From: an uncultured Cyclobacteriaceae bacterium
GTDB lineage: Bacteria > Bacteroidota > Bacteroidia > Cytophagales > Cyclobacteriaceae
DNA length: 64,000 nucleotides
NCBI GenBank assembly: GCA_943788235.1
Contig: CALSPM010000001.1
Span: 186,001-250,000 of the forward strand
Reading direction: 5' to 3'
The position numbers and the translations under genes were made by a program. The notes beneath the pieces are model-generated. The model did not search any database and was not told the origin of the DNA. It saw nothing but the letters and a program-made list of their open reading frames with translations. Positions 18,024 to 25,757 of the stretch are shown here, piece after piece (position 1 is the first letter of the stretch; every line of letters begins with the position of its first letter).

Positions 18024-18740
18024 GTGAAAAAAAATCATTTTACAAAGTATTTATTAGATTTTATTGTGATTGTATTCAGTATTACTGTTTCATTCTGGCT
18101 CAATGAAAAATCTATTGACATTCAAGATGAAAAAGCACGTATTAATGTATTATCTAGTCTACAAAGAGAGGTTTATGAAATTAAAGAATATTGTCAAGAG
18201 AGAGAAGCTACTTGGCAGAAAGATAGAAGCCTACTCGACCAATTCCTCTATCCTCGAAATGGAGTTTTGGATGTTGATTCTATCTTCAGCTTAACGCAAA
18301 GTAAATATAGAATTGAGACCTTCTTTTTAATCTATAGAGTTTTTGATCCACCAATGAACAGATACTACTCAATAATAAACTCGGGAGATTTAAGATATGT
18401 GAATTCAGAAAAAATCAAGGAAATATTAAGCAGACTTCATAATACCTCTTTTTCCTATGTTGAGACGACCGTTGAATATGAAAAACAGCTGAAACAAAGC
18501 TTTTTGCCTTTTTTGTCAACAAATCATCCAAAATTTATCTTAGCAACGGATGATTCGGATGTCGATTTTGATGCTTATCTCGGAATCCTTGATGAAGCTA
18601 TTCAAAATGATGAAAAATTTAAAGCCAAACTAATAATGATAAGAAGGTATCTGGGTATCAAAAAAATGTTTTTGGATTTATATAGGAAAAGTTTAAATGA
18701 GCTCGAAAAAGAAATTTTTATTGTACTTGATGAGGGCTAA
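18024..18740 (+). CDS. DUF6090-like membrane-anchored protein (paralogue 2)
   Basis: About 238 residues: a short N-terminus (KKNHFTKYLLDF), one membrane helix (IVIVFSITVSFWL), a charged segment with NEKSID, and a helical soluble part of about 200 residues. It is clearly related to the protein at 14488-15171 in order, length and local sequence. I prefer the GTG at 18024 because the protein then starts with the KKN...KYL block seen at the start of the paralogue; a TTG at 17979 would add 15 residues without similarity. Function unknown. Repeat A copy 2 lies upstream. Confidence 0.62.
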   Translation: MKKNHFTKYLLDFIVIVFSITVSFWLNEKSIDIQDEKARINVLSSLQREVYEIKEYCQEREATWQKDRSLLDQFLYPRNGVLDVDSIFSLTQSKYRIETFFLIYRVFDPPMNRYYSIINSGDLRYVNSEKIKEILSRLHNTSFSYVETTVEYEKQLKQSFLPFLSTNHPKFILATDDSDVDFDAYLGILDEAIQNDEKFKAKLIMIRRYLGIKKMFLDLYRKSLNELEKEIFIVLDEG

Positions 18741-18897
18741 ATTATTTAATAGTAATCCTTCAAACCAAGATAATTTCAAATGGCGTAAACTTTTCATATC
18801 TTGTTTGTTGAATATAATCTAAGCCAATAATATTCATTAACACAATCCCTTATACGATTAGCTTTAATATTTACACAATCCCATATATACGATAATT

Positions 18898-19491
18898 ATG
18901 GAAAAATACATCAAGACTGCCCCATTAATGGTTTTTATATTTTTAGCATCATGTTCTTTACAAGGAAATAAAGAACAGAAAAATCAAGAATTTAATGGTA
19001 TTGACAAAAGTTCAATGGACATGATTTATTATCCTGATGGTTTTGCATATAAGAAAACATTTAAAGATTTATCAGGGGACAGTATAGTTGCTCGAATTAT
19101 ATTTGGAAGACCTAAAAAAAATGATAGGGAAGTTTTTGGTGAGATGGTTCCTTATGGAAAAGTTTGGAGAACTGGAGCTAATGAAGCTACTGAATTTACT
19201 GCTTACCAAAATTTAATATTTGGTGCAGATACGTTATCTGCAGGGACTTATACATTATATACCATACCAGAAGAACATCAATGGACAATAATTTTCAGTA
19301 ATCATTTAAATGTTTGGGGAGCTTACAAATATGATATTAAAGAGGATGCTCTTAGAATCACCCAGAAAGTGGTACCGAGCCCTGAAATAATTGAGGTATT
19401 TTCTATGAGATTTGAGAATACTGAGAAAAATAAAGCTCTTTTAAAGTTAGCATGGGATCAAATTAAAGTTGAAATTCCATTTAGTCATTAG
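18898..19491 (+). CDS. DUF2911 lipoprotein
   Basis: A 197-residue predicted lipoprotein: signal APLMVFIFLASC with lipobox Cys19. The mature protein carries the DUF2911 signature VPYGKVWRTGANEATEF (about 84-100), followed by AGTYTLYTIPEEHQWTIIF, both typical of the family. Function is not established. The start is the ATG at 18898. A pair of near-identical stretches (ACACAATCCC ... TATACGAT) lies at 18840-18895 directly upstream. After the TAG the same frame stays open for another 50 codons (see next entry). Confidence 0.85.
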   Translation: MEKYIKTAPLMVFIFLASCSLQGNKEQKNQEFNGIDKSSMDMIYYPDGFAYKKTFKDLSGDSIVARIIFGRPKKNDREVFGEMVPYGKVWRTGANEATEFTAYQNLIFGADTLSAGTYTLYTIPEEHQWTIIFSNHLNVWGAYKYDIKEDALRITQKVVPSPEIIEVFSMRFENTEKNKALLKLAWDQIKVEIPFSH

Positions 19492-19644
19492 TTCCAAACA
19501 GAACCATTATCTCATCATACATTGAGATCAAAAGGGAATACTTTAATTGCGGTTTATATGAGCTCTATAGATAATGGTTTATACTCTTTCGCAAAGATGT
19601 TAAAGACTATGTTGGGAGGAATAATTTTTGAGGGTGAGAAGTAG
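19492..19644 (+). pseudogene. Coding remnant in frame behind the DUF2911 gene
   Basis: Fifty codons in frame with the DUF2911 gene, after its TAG, encode TLRSKGNTLIAVYMSSIDNG and then LYSFAKMLKTMLGG before TAG at 19642. DUF2911 proteins normally end where the first gene stops, so this is probably the tail of another lost gene and not a readthrough part. An internal ATG exists at MSSIDNG. Not recognised. Confidence 0.3.
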
Positions 19645-19688
19645 TTAAAAAGCCCGAACGGCATGCTCGATTTTTTCTTGACAGATAA

Positions 19689-19850
19689 TTAGAAGAATAG
19701 GATAGCTTCATCCACAAACTCAAAGCGTTCTATAGTAATCTCAAACACTTTATCTCTGTCAGCTAAGACAAACTTATTCTAAATTTCTTTCCTATTACCA
19801 GGCCTTCGAGCCAATCCATCATATGTAGTCATATCCAATAGGTCAGTCTG
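19689..19850 (-). pseudogene. Decayed minus-strand gene fragment
   Basis: One minus-strand frame encodes TDLLDMTTYDGLARRPGNR, a TAG, and then NKFVLADRDKVFEITIERFEF before a TAA. The sequence is protein-like on both sides of the internal stop, so it is a dead gene and not chance. No start codon in a sensible place. Family not recognised. Confidence 0.35.
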
Positions 19851-19864
19851 TTTGATTAAAAACC

Positions 19865-20033
19865 TATTTTGATTTTGGATTACTTACCCACCCCCTGGTA
19901 TTTGATAGGCTTTCTATTACTTATAATTATTGATAACTCAACATAACCCCAAGGTTGTGAATAAATAACCTTTATGGATATTAACAACAACCTAGTAGAT
20001 ACTCTGAAGCTCCTTGCTGAGAATGATATTTAA
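19865..20033 (+). repeat. Interspersed repeat A, copy 3 (with a small-gene tail)
   Basis: Begins ATTTTGATTTTGGATTAC, has the TTACCCACCCC core and TAACCCCAAGGTTGTGAATA, then an ATG-started 19-codon frame at 19974 that ends LVDTLKLLAENDI and TAA. It aligns with copy 1 over its full length in the opposite orientation. The lipoprotein gene at 20050 begins 17 bp after it. Confidence 0.6.
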
Positions 20034-20049
20034 ATATTATCTTCGTATC

Positions 20050-20370
20050 ATGAAAGTCGCTATACTATCTACTATCCTAATCTTATCGATAAGTTCATGC
20101 CAACCTTTCTTCTACCATCAGCCTTTATACCCTTTTAAGCCTTCTTACCCTGTATACTCTGCACCATATATCGGTATGCCTTTATCTGAATTTTTAGCTA
20201 ATTCAGAAACTGCGATTTTATCTAAGAGCTGGGTTGGAATCCAAGACCGTAAAGGCAAATTTGAAATTTACGAAGTTTGGTATCGTAAACCTTATTCATT
20301 GAAATCTTTCTTTTTTTTTAATTCCAAGTTGTATAAGGTGGAGGGAGAATCTCCACAAGGCAATTTATAA
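20050..20370 (+). CDS. Small lipoprotein
   Basis: A 106-residue predicted lipoprotein: signal VAILSTILILSISSC with lipobox Cys17 followed by a Pro/Tyr-rich stretch (QPLYPFKPSYPVYSAP) and a small domain with IGMPLSEFLA, DRKGKFEIYEVWYRKPY and a final beta part. The IGMPLSEFL start resembles SmpA/OmlA-like repeats, where a conserved GM(S/T)..(E/Q) segment begins the fold, but that is weak. I chose the ATG at 20050, which precedes a normal lipoprotein signal; the upstream start at 20014 lies inside repeat A. Confidence 0.6.
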   Translation: MKVAILSTILILSISSCQPFFYHQPLYPFKPSYPVYSAPYIGMPLSEFLANSETAILSKSWVGIQDRKGKFEIYEVWYRKPYSLKSFFFFNSKLYKVEGESPQGNL

Positions 20371-20406
20371 CTTTTGCAATCAAAATTAAAAGGTGATTAC
20401 TATAAT

Positions 20407-20482
20407 CTATTCGTATTTATTTGGTGGTGCCAGTCTTTCACCAATGGTGTCTAGTACGGCACCCATGGCAATAACAAATAGT
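20407..20482 (-). pseudogene. Short minus-strand coding remnant
   Basis: A frame of about 24 codons between two stops encodes LFVIAMGAVLDTIGERLAPP and then NKYE before TAG. It is protein-like but far too short to be whole. It follows the broken membrane gene at 20496-20949 on the same strand and could be a lost neighbour's end. Not recognised. Confidence 0.25.
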
Positions 20483-20495
20483 TATTCTATTAGTC

Positions 20496-20949
20496 TTATA
20501 CGATTGTAAAGACTAAACAGTACAACGCGATTGCCCCCCACATTAAATAGATAAAATGTGATGAAGGTTGCCAAATGTAGGCTAAAACTAAATTTGAAAC
20601 TAACAAAATCCCAAGCACGGTTAAAAATTGCTTTCTAACAATATATATTCCTAGAAATTTGTTAGGTGCAAACGAAAGGAGTAAAAATCCTATTCCCAGA
20701 ACATAAAGCCCCAAAAAGCGATATATCTGAGTCAGTTATGCTCTATAGTATGGTCAAAAACTGATGTTGACCAGCAATTATACCTGTTACGACTTTTATT
20801 ACAAATTCATTTGTAATCTTCTCTTCATCAGCAACTTGATCTAATATCCAAGGTTCTGAACTCATCAGCCACCTTGTTCCAGAAATACAAAGTGTAATGC
20901 CTATTAATATTAAGGAATATTAAATGTAAGTAATTGATTTATTTTTCAT
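20496..20949 (-). pseudogene. Broken membrane protein gene
   Basis: An ATG at 20949 starts MKNKSITYI, followed by an in-frame TAA and then ISGTRWLMSSEPWILDQVAD ending at TAG near 20747. Another frame then gives LTQIYRFLGLYVLGIGFLLL and three more hydrophobic segments to the stop at 20496. Read together these make a membrane protein of about 150 residues carrying one stop and one frameshift. The last 72 codons could be translated alone from a TTG at 20714. Family not recognised. Confidence 0.5.
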
Positions 20950-21004
20950 AACCTCAATTTATTATTTTTCTAATATTAAACAGTAGCGACTTTCGGTACC
21001 GCCT

Positions 21005-21062
21005 CAAGTAAAGGTTGCAGCCATGCCTAAGTGTACTCCTCTATATAGGGGAAGAGACATTA
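21005..21062 (+). repeat. Interspersed repeat B, copy 2
   Basis: Reads GGTTGCAGCCATGCCTAAGT, then GTACTCCTCTATATAGGGG. It differs from copy 3 at a minority of positions and from copy 1 (opposite strand) at more. No gene directly follows on this strand; the convergent small membrane gene ends at 21077. Confidence 0.5.
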
Positions 21063-21076
21063 ATGCTCACTTTCAA

Positions 21077-21286
21077 TTAGTTTTTAGCGTTTATTCTAAT
21101 TTGAACTTCCTCAATTATGATTAAAAAAAGAGACAGACCAAGCCATCTAAATAACTTATCATTTTCCCATAAAGTAAAATTAAAATTTGTTTCAAAAGGG
21201 GAAAAATTAATTGCCCTAAAAAGATAAATGGCTCCAATTGTAAAGGGATAGCAGATTATTCTTGTTCTAATATTTTTGGTTAGCAT
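21077..21286 (-). CDS. Small membrane protein
   Basis: A 69-residue protein started by ATG, with two moderately hydrophobic segments, CYPFTIGAIYLFRAI and RWLGLSLFLIIIEEV, separated by a polar part (FETNFNFTLWENDK). The second ends in a charged tail. Not recognised. It is one of the few unbroken frames between 20.4 and 22.3 kb. Confidence 0.4.
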   Translation of the reverse strand: MLTKNIRTRIICYPFTIGAIYLFRAINFSPFETNFNFTLWENDKLFRWLGLSLFLIIIEEVQIRINAKN

Positions 21287-21404
21287 CCAAAAAAATTAAT
21301 ATTTCTGTTTTTAGAATCAAAATTCTATAGCATTAAGAGTGTGGGTTATCTGACTATTGACCCCTCGGCTGCTTCTGCGGATTACTTTATTAAGTATTTG
21401 ATAG

Positions 21405-21465
21405 GATTATGGGTTGCGGTTATGCCTAAGTGTACTTCTCTCTATAGAAGAAGAGAAATCTTTAT
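21405..21465 (+). repeat. Interspersed repeat B, copy 3
   Basis: Reads GGGTTGCGGTTATGCCTAAG, then TGTACTTCTCTCTATAGAAG. An open frame through it encodes IKYLIGLWVAVMPKCTSLYR and a charged end before TAA. With copies 1 and 2 it supports an old coding origin for this repeat. Confidence 0.5.
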
Positions 21466-21500
21466 AACTGAGTAATAATCTGTTGCCGATTGCGAGCGAT

Positions 21501-22110
21501 CTAACCCCTCATCCTCTTCGCAATCTCTACGACATCAGCTCCTGCATAATGCTTGTTTATTGTCTCAAGAGAGTACCATTTCATTTGAAATTAGAACTTT
21601 TTTACTTCATTGACTATTTTCTCATCCCTACCTAATAAGTCCTTCTAATACTCTGTAAAGATAAAAACAATCTCATTGACATTAGGTTGTTTTAAAAGTC
21701 TACTATGTTTTAAAAATCTATGAAATTAGCTTGTCAATTATCTTATTCTGTCTTGCCACCGTTTCCTTTAGTACTCTTATTTTCTTCTTAGAATCATGCA
21801 ATTACTATTTTAAAAGATATCTTTCCATAAAGTCTAATATGGGTATGATAGTTTTTCCTAGTTGCAGGTCCGATTTTCTTTTTGTTCACCGCATAATCAA
21901 AAGTCTGAAAATAGTCATAGGATACTCTTGAATATCAAGTCTATTGTAGTCATCTTTTACCTCATCAACATTTCTAAACATGGTGTGATCATAGGCTAAA
22001 ATCTCCTCTTAATATCTCATAATTTCCCCATTTTTTTTAGATTTTCCTTGGTGGAGGCTTCCTTTAAATAGAACGATAGACAGATTTAATTTTTTGTCAG
22101 CATGCTTCAT
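21501..22110 (-). pseudogene. Heavily decayed gene, family not recognised
   Basis: From an ATG at 22110 the minus strand encodes MKHADKKLNLSIVLFKGSLH, then TAA, then EEILAYDHTMFRNVDEVKDD, a frame change, AVNKKKIGPATRKNYHTHIR, more stops, and at the end MKWYSLETINKHYAGADVV to a TAG at 21501. The ATRKNYHTHI part and the N-terminal LFKG part faintly recall tyrosine recombinases, but I do not claim it. At least four lesions. The final piece may belong to another gene. Confidence 0.4.
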
Positions 22111-22289
22111 TTTTTATCTTTTTTTGATAGTTATAAAAAATTATTTAGCAGGTATAAAACATTTCAAAAATCTTCTACCGATTTGTTACTTGCGGTAACA
22201 AAGTGGCAACCAATATTGTTATTATATATTATAATACAGTAAACATATTTAACTAATCATGGATATTTTAATAAAAAGGCATATTATTT

Positions 22290-22317
22290 TTTGTTATAAT
22301 ACAATAAGTTACTTTTG
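22290..22317 (+). promoter_or_regulatory. Candidate Bacteroidota promoter for the PorP/SprF gene
   Basis: TTTG at 22290-22293 and TACTTTTG at 22310-22317 match the -33 and -7 (TAnnTTTG) elements of this phylum with a 16-base spacer, slightly short. Transcription would start near 22324, about 50 bases before the start codon at 22374. Confidence 0.4.
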
Positions 22318-22373
22318 CAACAGTTGCTGCTTGAGTAATTGTTTTTTAACTTTTGATTTATTTTAATCCTTTA

Positions 22374-23399
22374 ATGAGTCCAAGAGGTTTATTATTTTTC
22401 TTGTTTTTAGTTCATCTGTATGTTTTGACCGCTCAGGATACGCAGTTCTCACAATATTATTCAAATCCTATGTTTTTGAATCCGGCTTTGGTTGGGATCA
22501 ATCAACAAGGCAGTGCAGGGATAAACTATCGTAATCAATGGCCTTCGATCAATGCTAACTTTGAAAGCTATTCCTTTTACTCCTATTATAATTTTGATGA
22601 TGTCAGCAGTAGTTTAGGCTTGATTTTAAATTCAGATAGAGAAGGTCTAGCAGGACTCTATGCTCGAAGTGTAGCCGTTCAATATGCTTATCAAGTTCGA
22701 TTAAATTATAACTGGACCTTCAGGCCAGGGGTAGAAGTGGGCTACGTTTGGAAGGATATAAACTTTGATCGATTGACTTTTGGAGATCAATTTGATGATA
22801 CGGGTTTGATTTCTGCGCAGACTATTGAATCTTTTAATACTGGATTGAGCGTGGAATTTATGGATTTGGCTTTTGGAGGTATTTTTTTTAATAAACAAGC
22901 TTGGTTGGGGACCTCTTTTCATCATCTGACTGAGCCTAATCAATCTATTTCAGGAGATGAGAGTCCTTTGAGGATCAAGTTTTCACTGCATGGGGGTTAT
23001 AAAATTAATTTCAGTCAAATCAATCCCAGGTGGGCTTCAAAAGATGGTAAAGAGAGAAGTATGACCCCTTCTTTTAATTTTAAAGATCAGCAAGACTTTA
23101 CTCAACTCGATGTTGGTATGAGCCTTATGTTAGAGCCTCTCATGTTGGGTCTGTGGTATCGTGGTTTTCCGAGCGAAGATTTTTCTGGAATCGGACCAAG
23201 TGATATTGTGCTGTTATTTGGTATTAAAATAGGACCTACTCTGGTGGGCTACAGTTATGATTTTACATTGTCAAACTTAGGGGTTAGTAGTGGTGGGGCA
23301 CATGAGCTCTCTATGAGTTATTCATTTGATTTAAGAGATGTAAAAAAACCTCCTAGAGGGTCGCGTGATGTAAAATGTCCTGTGCCGTTTATTTTTTAG
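22374..23399 (+). CDS. PorP/SprF family type IX secretion membrane protein
   Basis: A 341-residue outer-membrane beta-barrel of the PorP/SprF family, partners of the type IX secretion and gliding machinery. After a signal peptide ending near LTAQ it has the family start DTQFSQYYSNPMFLNPALVG, then repeated amphipathic strands (GLILNSDREGL, RPGVEVGYVW, AWLGTSFHHLTEPNQS) and ends in hydrophobic F. I chose the ATG at 22374, before the signal; a TTG at 22353 adds seven residues. Many genomes carry several members linked to particular CHU_C cargos, so it may serve only some substrates, perhaps the protein at 7761-12071. That link is inference. Confidence 0.9.
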   Translation: MSPRGLLFFLFLVHLYVLTAQDTQFSQYYSNPMFLNPALVGINQQGSAGINYRNQWPSINANFESYSFYSYYNFDDVSSSLGLILNSDREGLAGLYARSVAVQYAYQVRLNYNWTFRPGVEVGYVWKDINFDRLTFGDQFDDTGLISAQTIESFNTGLSVEFMDLAFGGIFFNKQAWLGTSFHHLTEPNQSISGDESPLRIKFSLHGGYKINFSQINPRWASKDGKERSMTPSFNFKDQQDFTQLDVGMSLMLEPLMLGLWYRGFPSEDFSGIGPSDIVLLFGIKIGPTLVGYSYDFTLSNLGVSSGGAHELSMSYSFDLRDVKKPPRGSRDVKCPVPFIF

Positions 23400-23458
23400 C
23401 CATGGACGAAAAAATTAATGCCATTTGTTGATTCGATTTTTTTTAGAAATGTATTTTT

Positions 23459-24697
23459 ATGAGTGAAAAAACAATAGTTATCTTGGTTTTAGGAATTTTA
23501 ATCTTTGATTTTTTCTTAGACTTATTATTAAGCTTTTTAAATGAAAAAAGTTCTAAGAAACCCATTCCAGAGGAATTGAACGGGATCTATGATGATGAGA
23601 AATATCAAAAATCCCAAGACTATCAAAATACTACCGGGCGCTTTGGCAAAATTTCAGGGGCGCTATCTTTGATCGTAATGATAGTTGCTATTGGGTTGGG
23701 ATGGTTTGGACTTTTGGATGATTGGGCGCGTAGTTTCAGTCCTTTGGCACCGGTCACCCCTTTGATTTTTTTCGGAGTATTGTTTGTGATCTCGGATGTG
23801 ATGGGAATTCCCTTTTCACTCTATCAGAATTTTGTAATTGAAGCGCGCTTTGGATTTAATAAAATGACGTTAAAAACTTTTTTCGCAGATAAAGTAAAGG
23901 GCTATCTTTTGGCGGTTTTATTGGGAGGCGGTTTGCTTATTGTTTTTGTTTTGATGGTTGAGTTAATTGGGGCTGATTTTTGGTGGTATTTTTGGATTGT
24001 AATCACGGTTTTTTTATTGGCTCTAAATATGCTTTACACTTCTTTGTTGCTGCCGTTATTCAATAAATTAGTGCCTTTAGAAGAAGGTGAATTAAAAAAA
24101 TCTATTGCTGACTTTGCAAAAAAAGTATCCTTCCCTCTCACGCAAGTGTTCGTAATTGACGGATCTAAACGATCAAGCAAAGGCAATGCTTTTTTCTCAG
24201 GATTGGGAAGAAAGAAAAAAGTAGTTTTTTACGACACCTTAATTGCCAAACACAGTGTTGATGAACTTACGGCGGTCTTTGCCCATGAGGTGGGTCACTA
24301 CAAAAAAAATCATATCTATATAGGTACTTTCATGTCTATTGTTCAGACTGGATTAATGCTTTTTTTACTCTCAAAAATGATTTTAAATACGGAAGTTAGT
24401 TTTGCCATGGGGGGGGAAGTAACAGCTATTCATCTCAATATGCTCGCTTTTGGTATTTTATATAGTCCAGTATCTAGAATACTAGGGATTATCATGAATT
24501 TGACCAGCCGTAAACATGAATATGAGGCCGACGCTTATGCTGCAACATATTTTGCCGCACAACCTTTGATCGATGGGTTGAAAAAAATGAGTGGTGATCA
24601 TTTATCTAATTTAACCCCTCATCCGGCTAATGTCTTTATTAACTATTCACATCCTACCGTATTGCAGAGAATCAGGGCGATGAATTTATTGAAATAA
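23459..24697 (+). CDS. M48 family membrane metalloprotease (Ste24-like)
   Basis: A 412-residue zinc protease of the inner membrane. The catalytic HExxH motif is VFAHEVGHYKKNH (about residues 275-287), and the third ligand lies in the EYEADAYA block (about 353-360). There are several membrane helices on both sides and a long CAAX-protease N-terminal region (NFVIEARFGFNKMTLKTFFADK). Ste24-like enzymes remove prenylated tails in eukaryotes; in bacteria they act on misfolded membrane or lipid-linked proteins. Its end lies four bases from the end of the convergent gpsA. Confidence 0.93.
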   Translation: MSEKTIVILVLGILIFDFFLDLLLSFLNEKSSKKPIPEELNGIYDDEKYQKSQDYQNTTGRFGKISGALSLIVMIVAIGLGWFGLLDDWARSFSPLAPVTPLIFFGVLFVISDVMGIPFSLYQNFVIEARFGFNKMTLKTFFADKVKGYLLAVLLGGGLLIVFVLMVELIGADFWWYFWIVITVFLLALNMLYTSLLLPLFNKLVPLEEGELKKSIADFAKKVSFPLTQVFVIDGSKRSSKGNAFFSGLGRKKKVVFYDTLIAKHSVDELTAVFAHEVGHYKKNHIYIGTFMSIVQTGLMLFLLSKMILNTEVSFAMGGEVTAIHLNMLAFGILYSPVSRILGIIMNLTSRKHEYEADAYAATYFAAQPLIDGLKKMSGDHLSNLTPHPANVFINYSHPTVLQRIRAMNLLK

Positions 24698-24701
24698 AAG
24701 A

Positions 24702-25757
24702 TTAGTTTAAAAATTTAATTTCAGAGGTGAAAGGGAATTTCATCATGTAAGTATGCGCTTCTTCCACTGTAATTTCTTCATGAATTATTTTGTAGAGAGT
24801 TTCGGTAATTGGAATGCGTATGGGATTATTTATTGACCATTCATGGATGATGTCAATGGTTTTGATTCCTTCGGCTACTTCACGTATGGAGTGAATGATT
24901 TCACTTAGTTTTTCTCCAGTAGCTAGGCGAACACCTACCGTGTAATTTCTACTGAGGCTACTTGAGCATGTAGCAATCAAATCACCAATACCTGCAAGGC
25001 CTAAAAAGGGCTCAACTTGTCCACCCATCGCTTTAGCAATTTCTACCATTTCCACCATACCTCTCGTGATAAACAAGGCTTTGGCATTTTCGCCTAATTT
25101 CATGCCTTCAATAGTCCCAGCACCTACAGCAATGATGTTTTTTAAAATTCCACAAAGCTCAGTACTGATCAAATCATTGCTTCCAAAAACTAAAAACCGA
25201 TCATTTTTTAGATATTTTTGACCCAAGTTAATGACTTCATCAAATTCACTTGCGATCACCGAGGCTGCAGGCATTTTAGAGGCAATTTCTTTAGATAAAT
25301 TGGGACCTGCAATACACCCTATTCTTACTACCGAAGATTCTTGTCTGATGACTTCACTCATCGTGAAAATTTCAATTATTGATTCCTTGAGAGGATTACT
25401 GCTTTTATTTGACTTGTTAAAGTCAAATCCTTTCGTACCATGAATTAAGACATGATAAGGTTTCAGATAAGGGGATAAGTTCTTCATCATTTCCCTAAAA
25501 TTGATGGAGGGAACAATTGGAAAAATCAAGTTACATTTCTCTGTAAGAAATGAGACATCGGTAATAATTTCTACATTATCTGCAAGTTCATGGTAGCCAT
25601 TTTTTCTGGTTTGATTGAGTTGCAAAGCTTTTTGCTCGCTTCTTGCATAGAGCAGCACTCGATGACATTTTTCAGCGAGTAGATTCGCTAATGCGGTACC
25701 AAAATTACCAGTACCAATGACACCGACGGTTACCTTATATGTATTTTTCAAGGCCAT
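24702..25757 (-). CDS. gpsA: Glycerol-3-phosphate dehydrogenase [NAD(P)+]
   Basis: Reduces dihydroxyacetone phosphate to sn-glycerol 3-phosphate, the backbone of phospholipids. Visible parts are the N-terminal dinucleotide site GVIGTGNFGTALANLLA, the FPIVPSINFREM and HGTKGFD blocks, the AGPNLSKEIA loop, the catalytic lysine region ILKNIIAVGAGTIEGM and FLGLAGIGDLIATC. Its 351 residues are normal. It overlaps the end of the plsB-like gene by 23 bp and is translated after it, so the enzyme that makes G3P and the one that uses it appear coupled. Confidence 0.95.
   Translation of the reverse strand: MALKNTYKVTVGVIGTGNFGTALANLLAEKCHRVLLYARSEQKALQLNQTRKNGYHELADNVEIITDVSFLTEKCNLIFPIVPSINFREMMKNLSPYLKPYHVLIHGTKGFDFNKSNKSSNPLKESIIEIFTMSEVIRQESSVVRIGCIAGPNLSKEIASKMPAASVIASEFDEVINLGQKYLKNDRFLVFGSNDLISTELCGILKNIIAVGAGTIEGMKLGENAKALFITRGMVEMVEIAKAMGGQVEPFLGLAGIGDLIATCSSSLSRNYTVGVRLATGEKLSEIIHSIREVAEGIKTIDIIHEWSINNPIRIPITETLYKIIHEEITVEEAHTYMMKFPFTSEIKFLN

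Noticed and set aside
19640-19680. AAGCCCGAACGG ... CTCGATTTTTT as a terminator
   Set aside because: The arms pair at only a few bases, so a stable hairpin is not supported.
21501-22110. Decayed gene as a tyrosine recombinase, which would mark an integrative element
   Set aside because: Only short segments recall the family and no catalytic Arg-His-Arg-Tyr set can be read, so I kept it unassigned.
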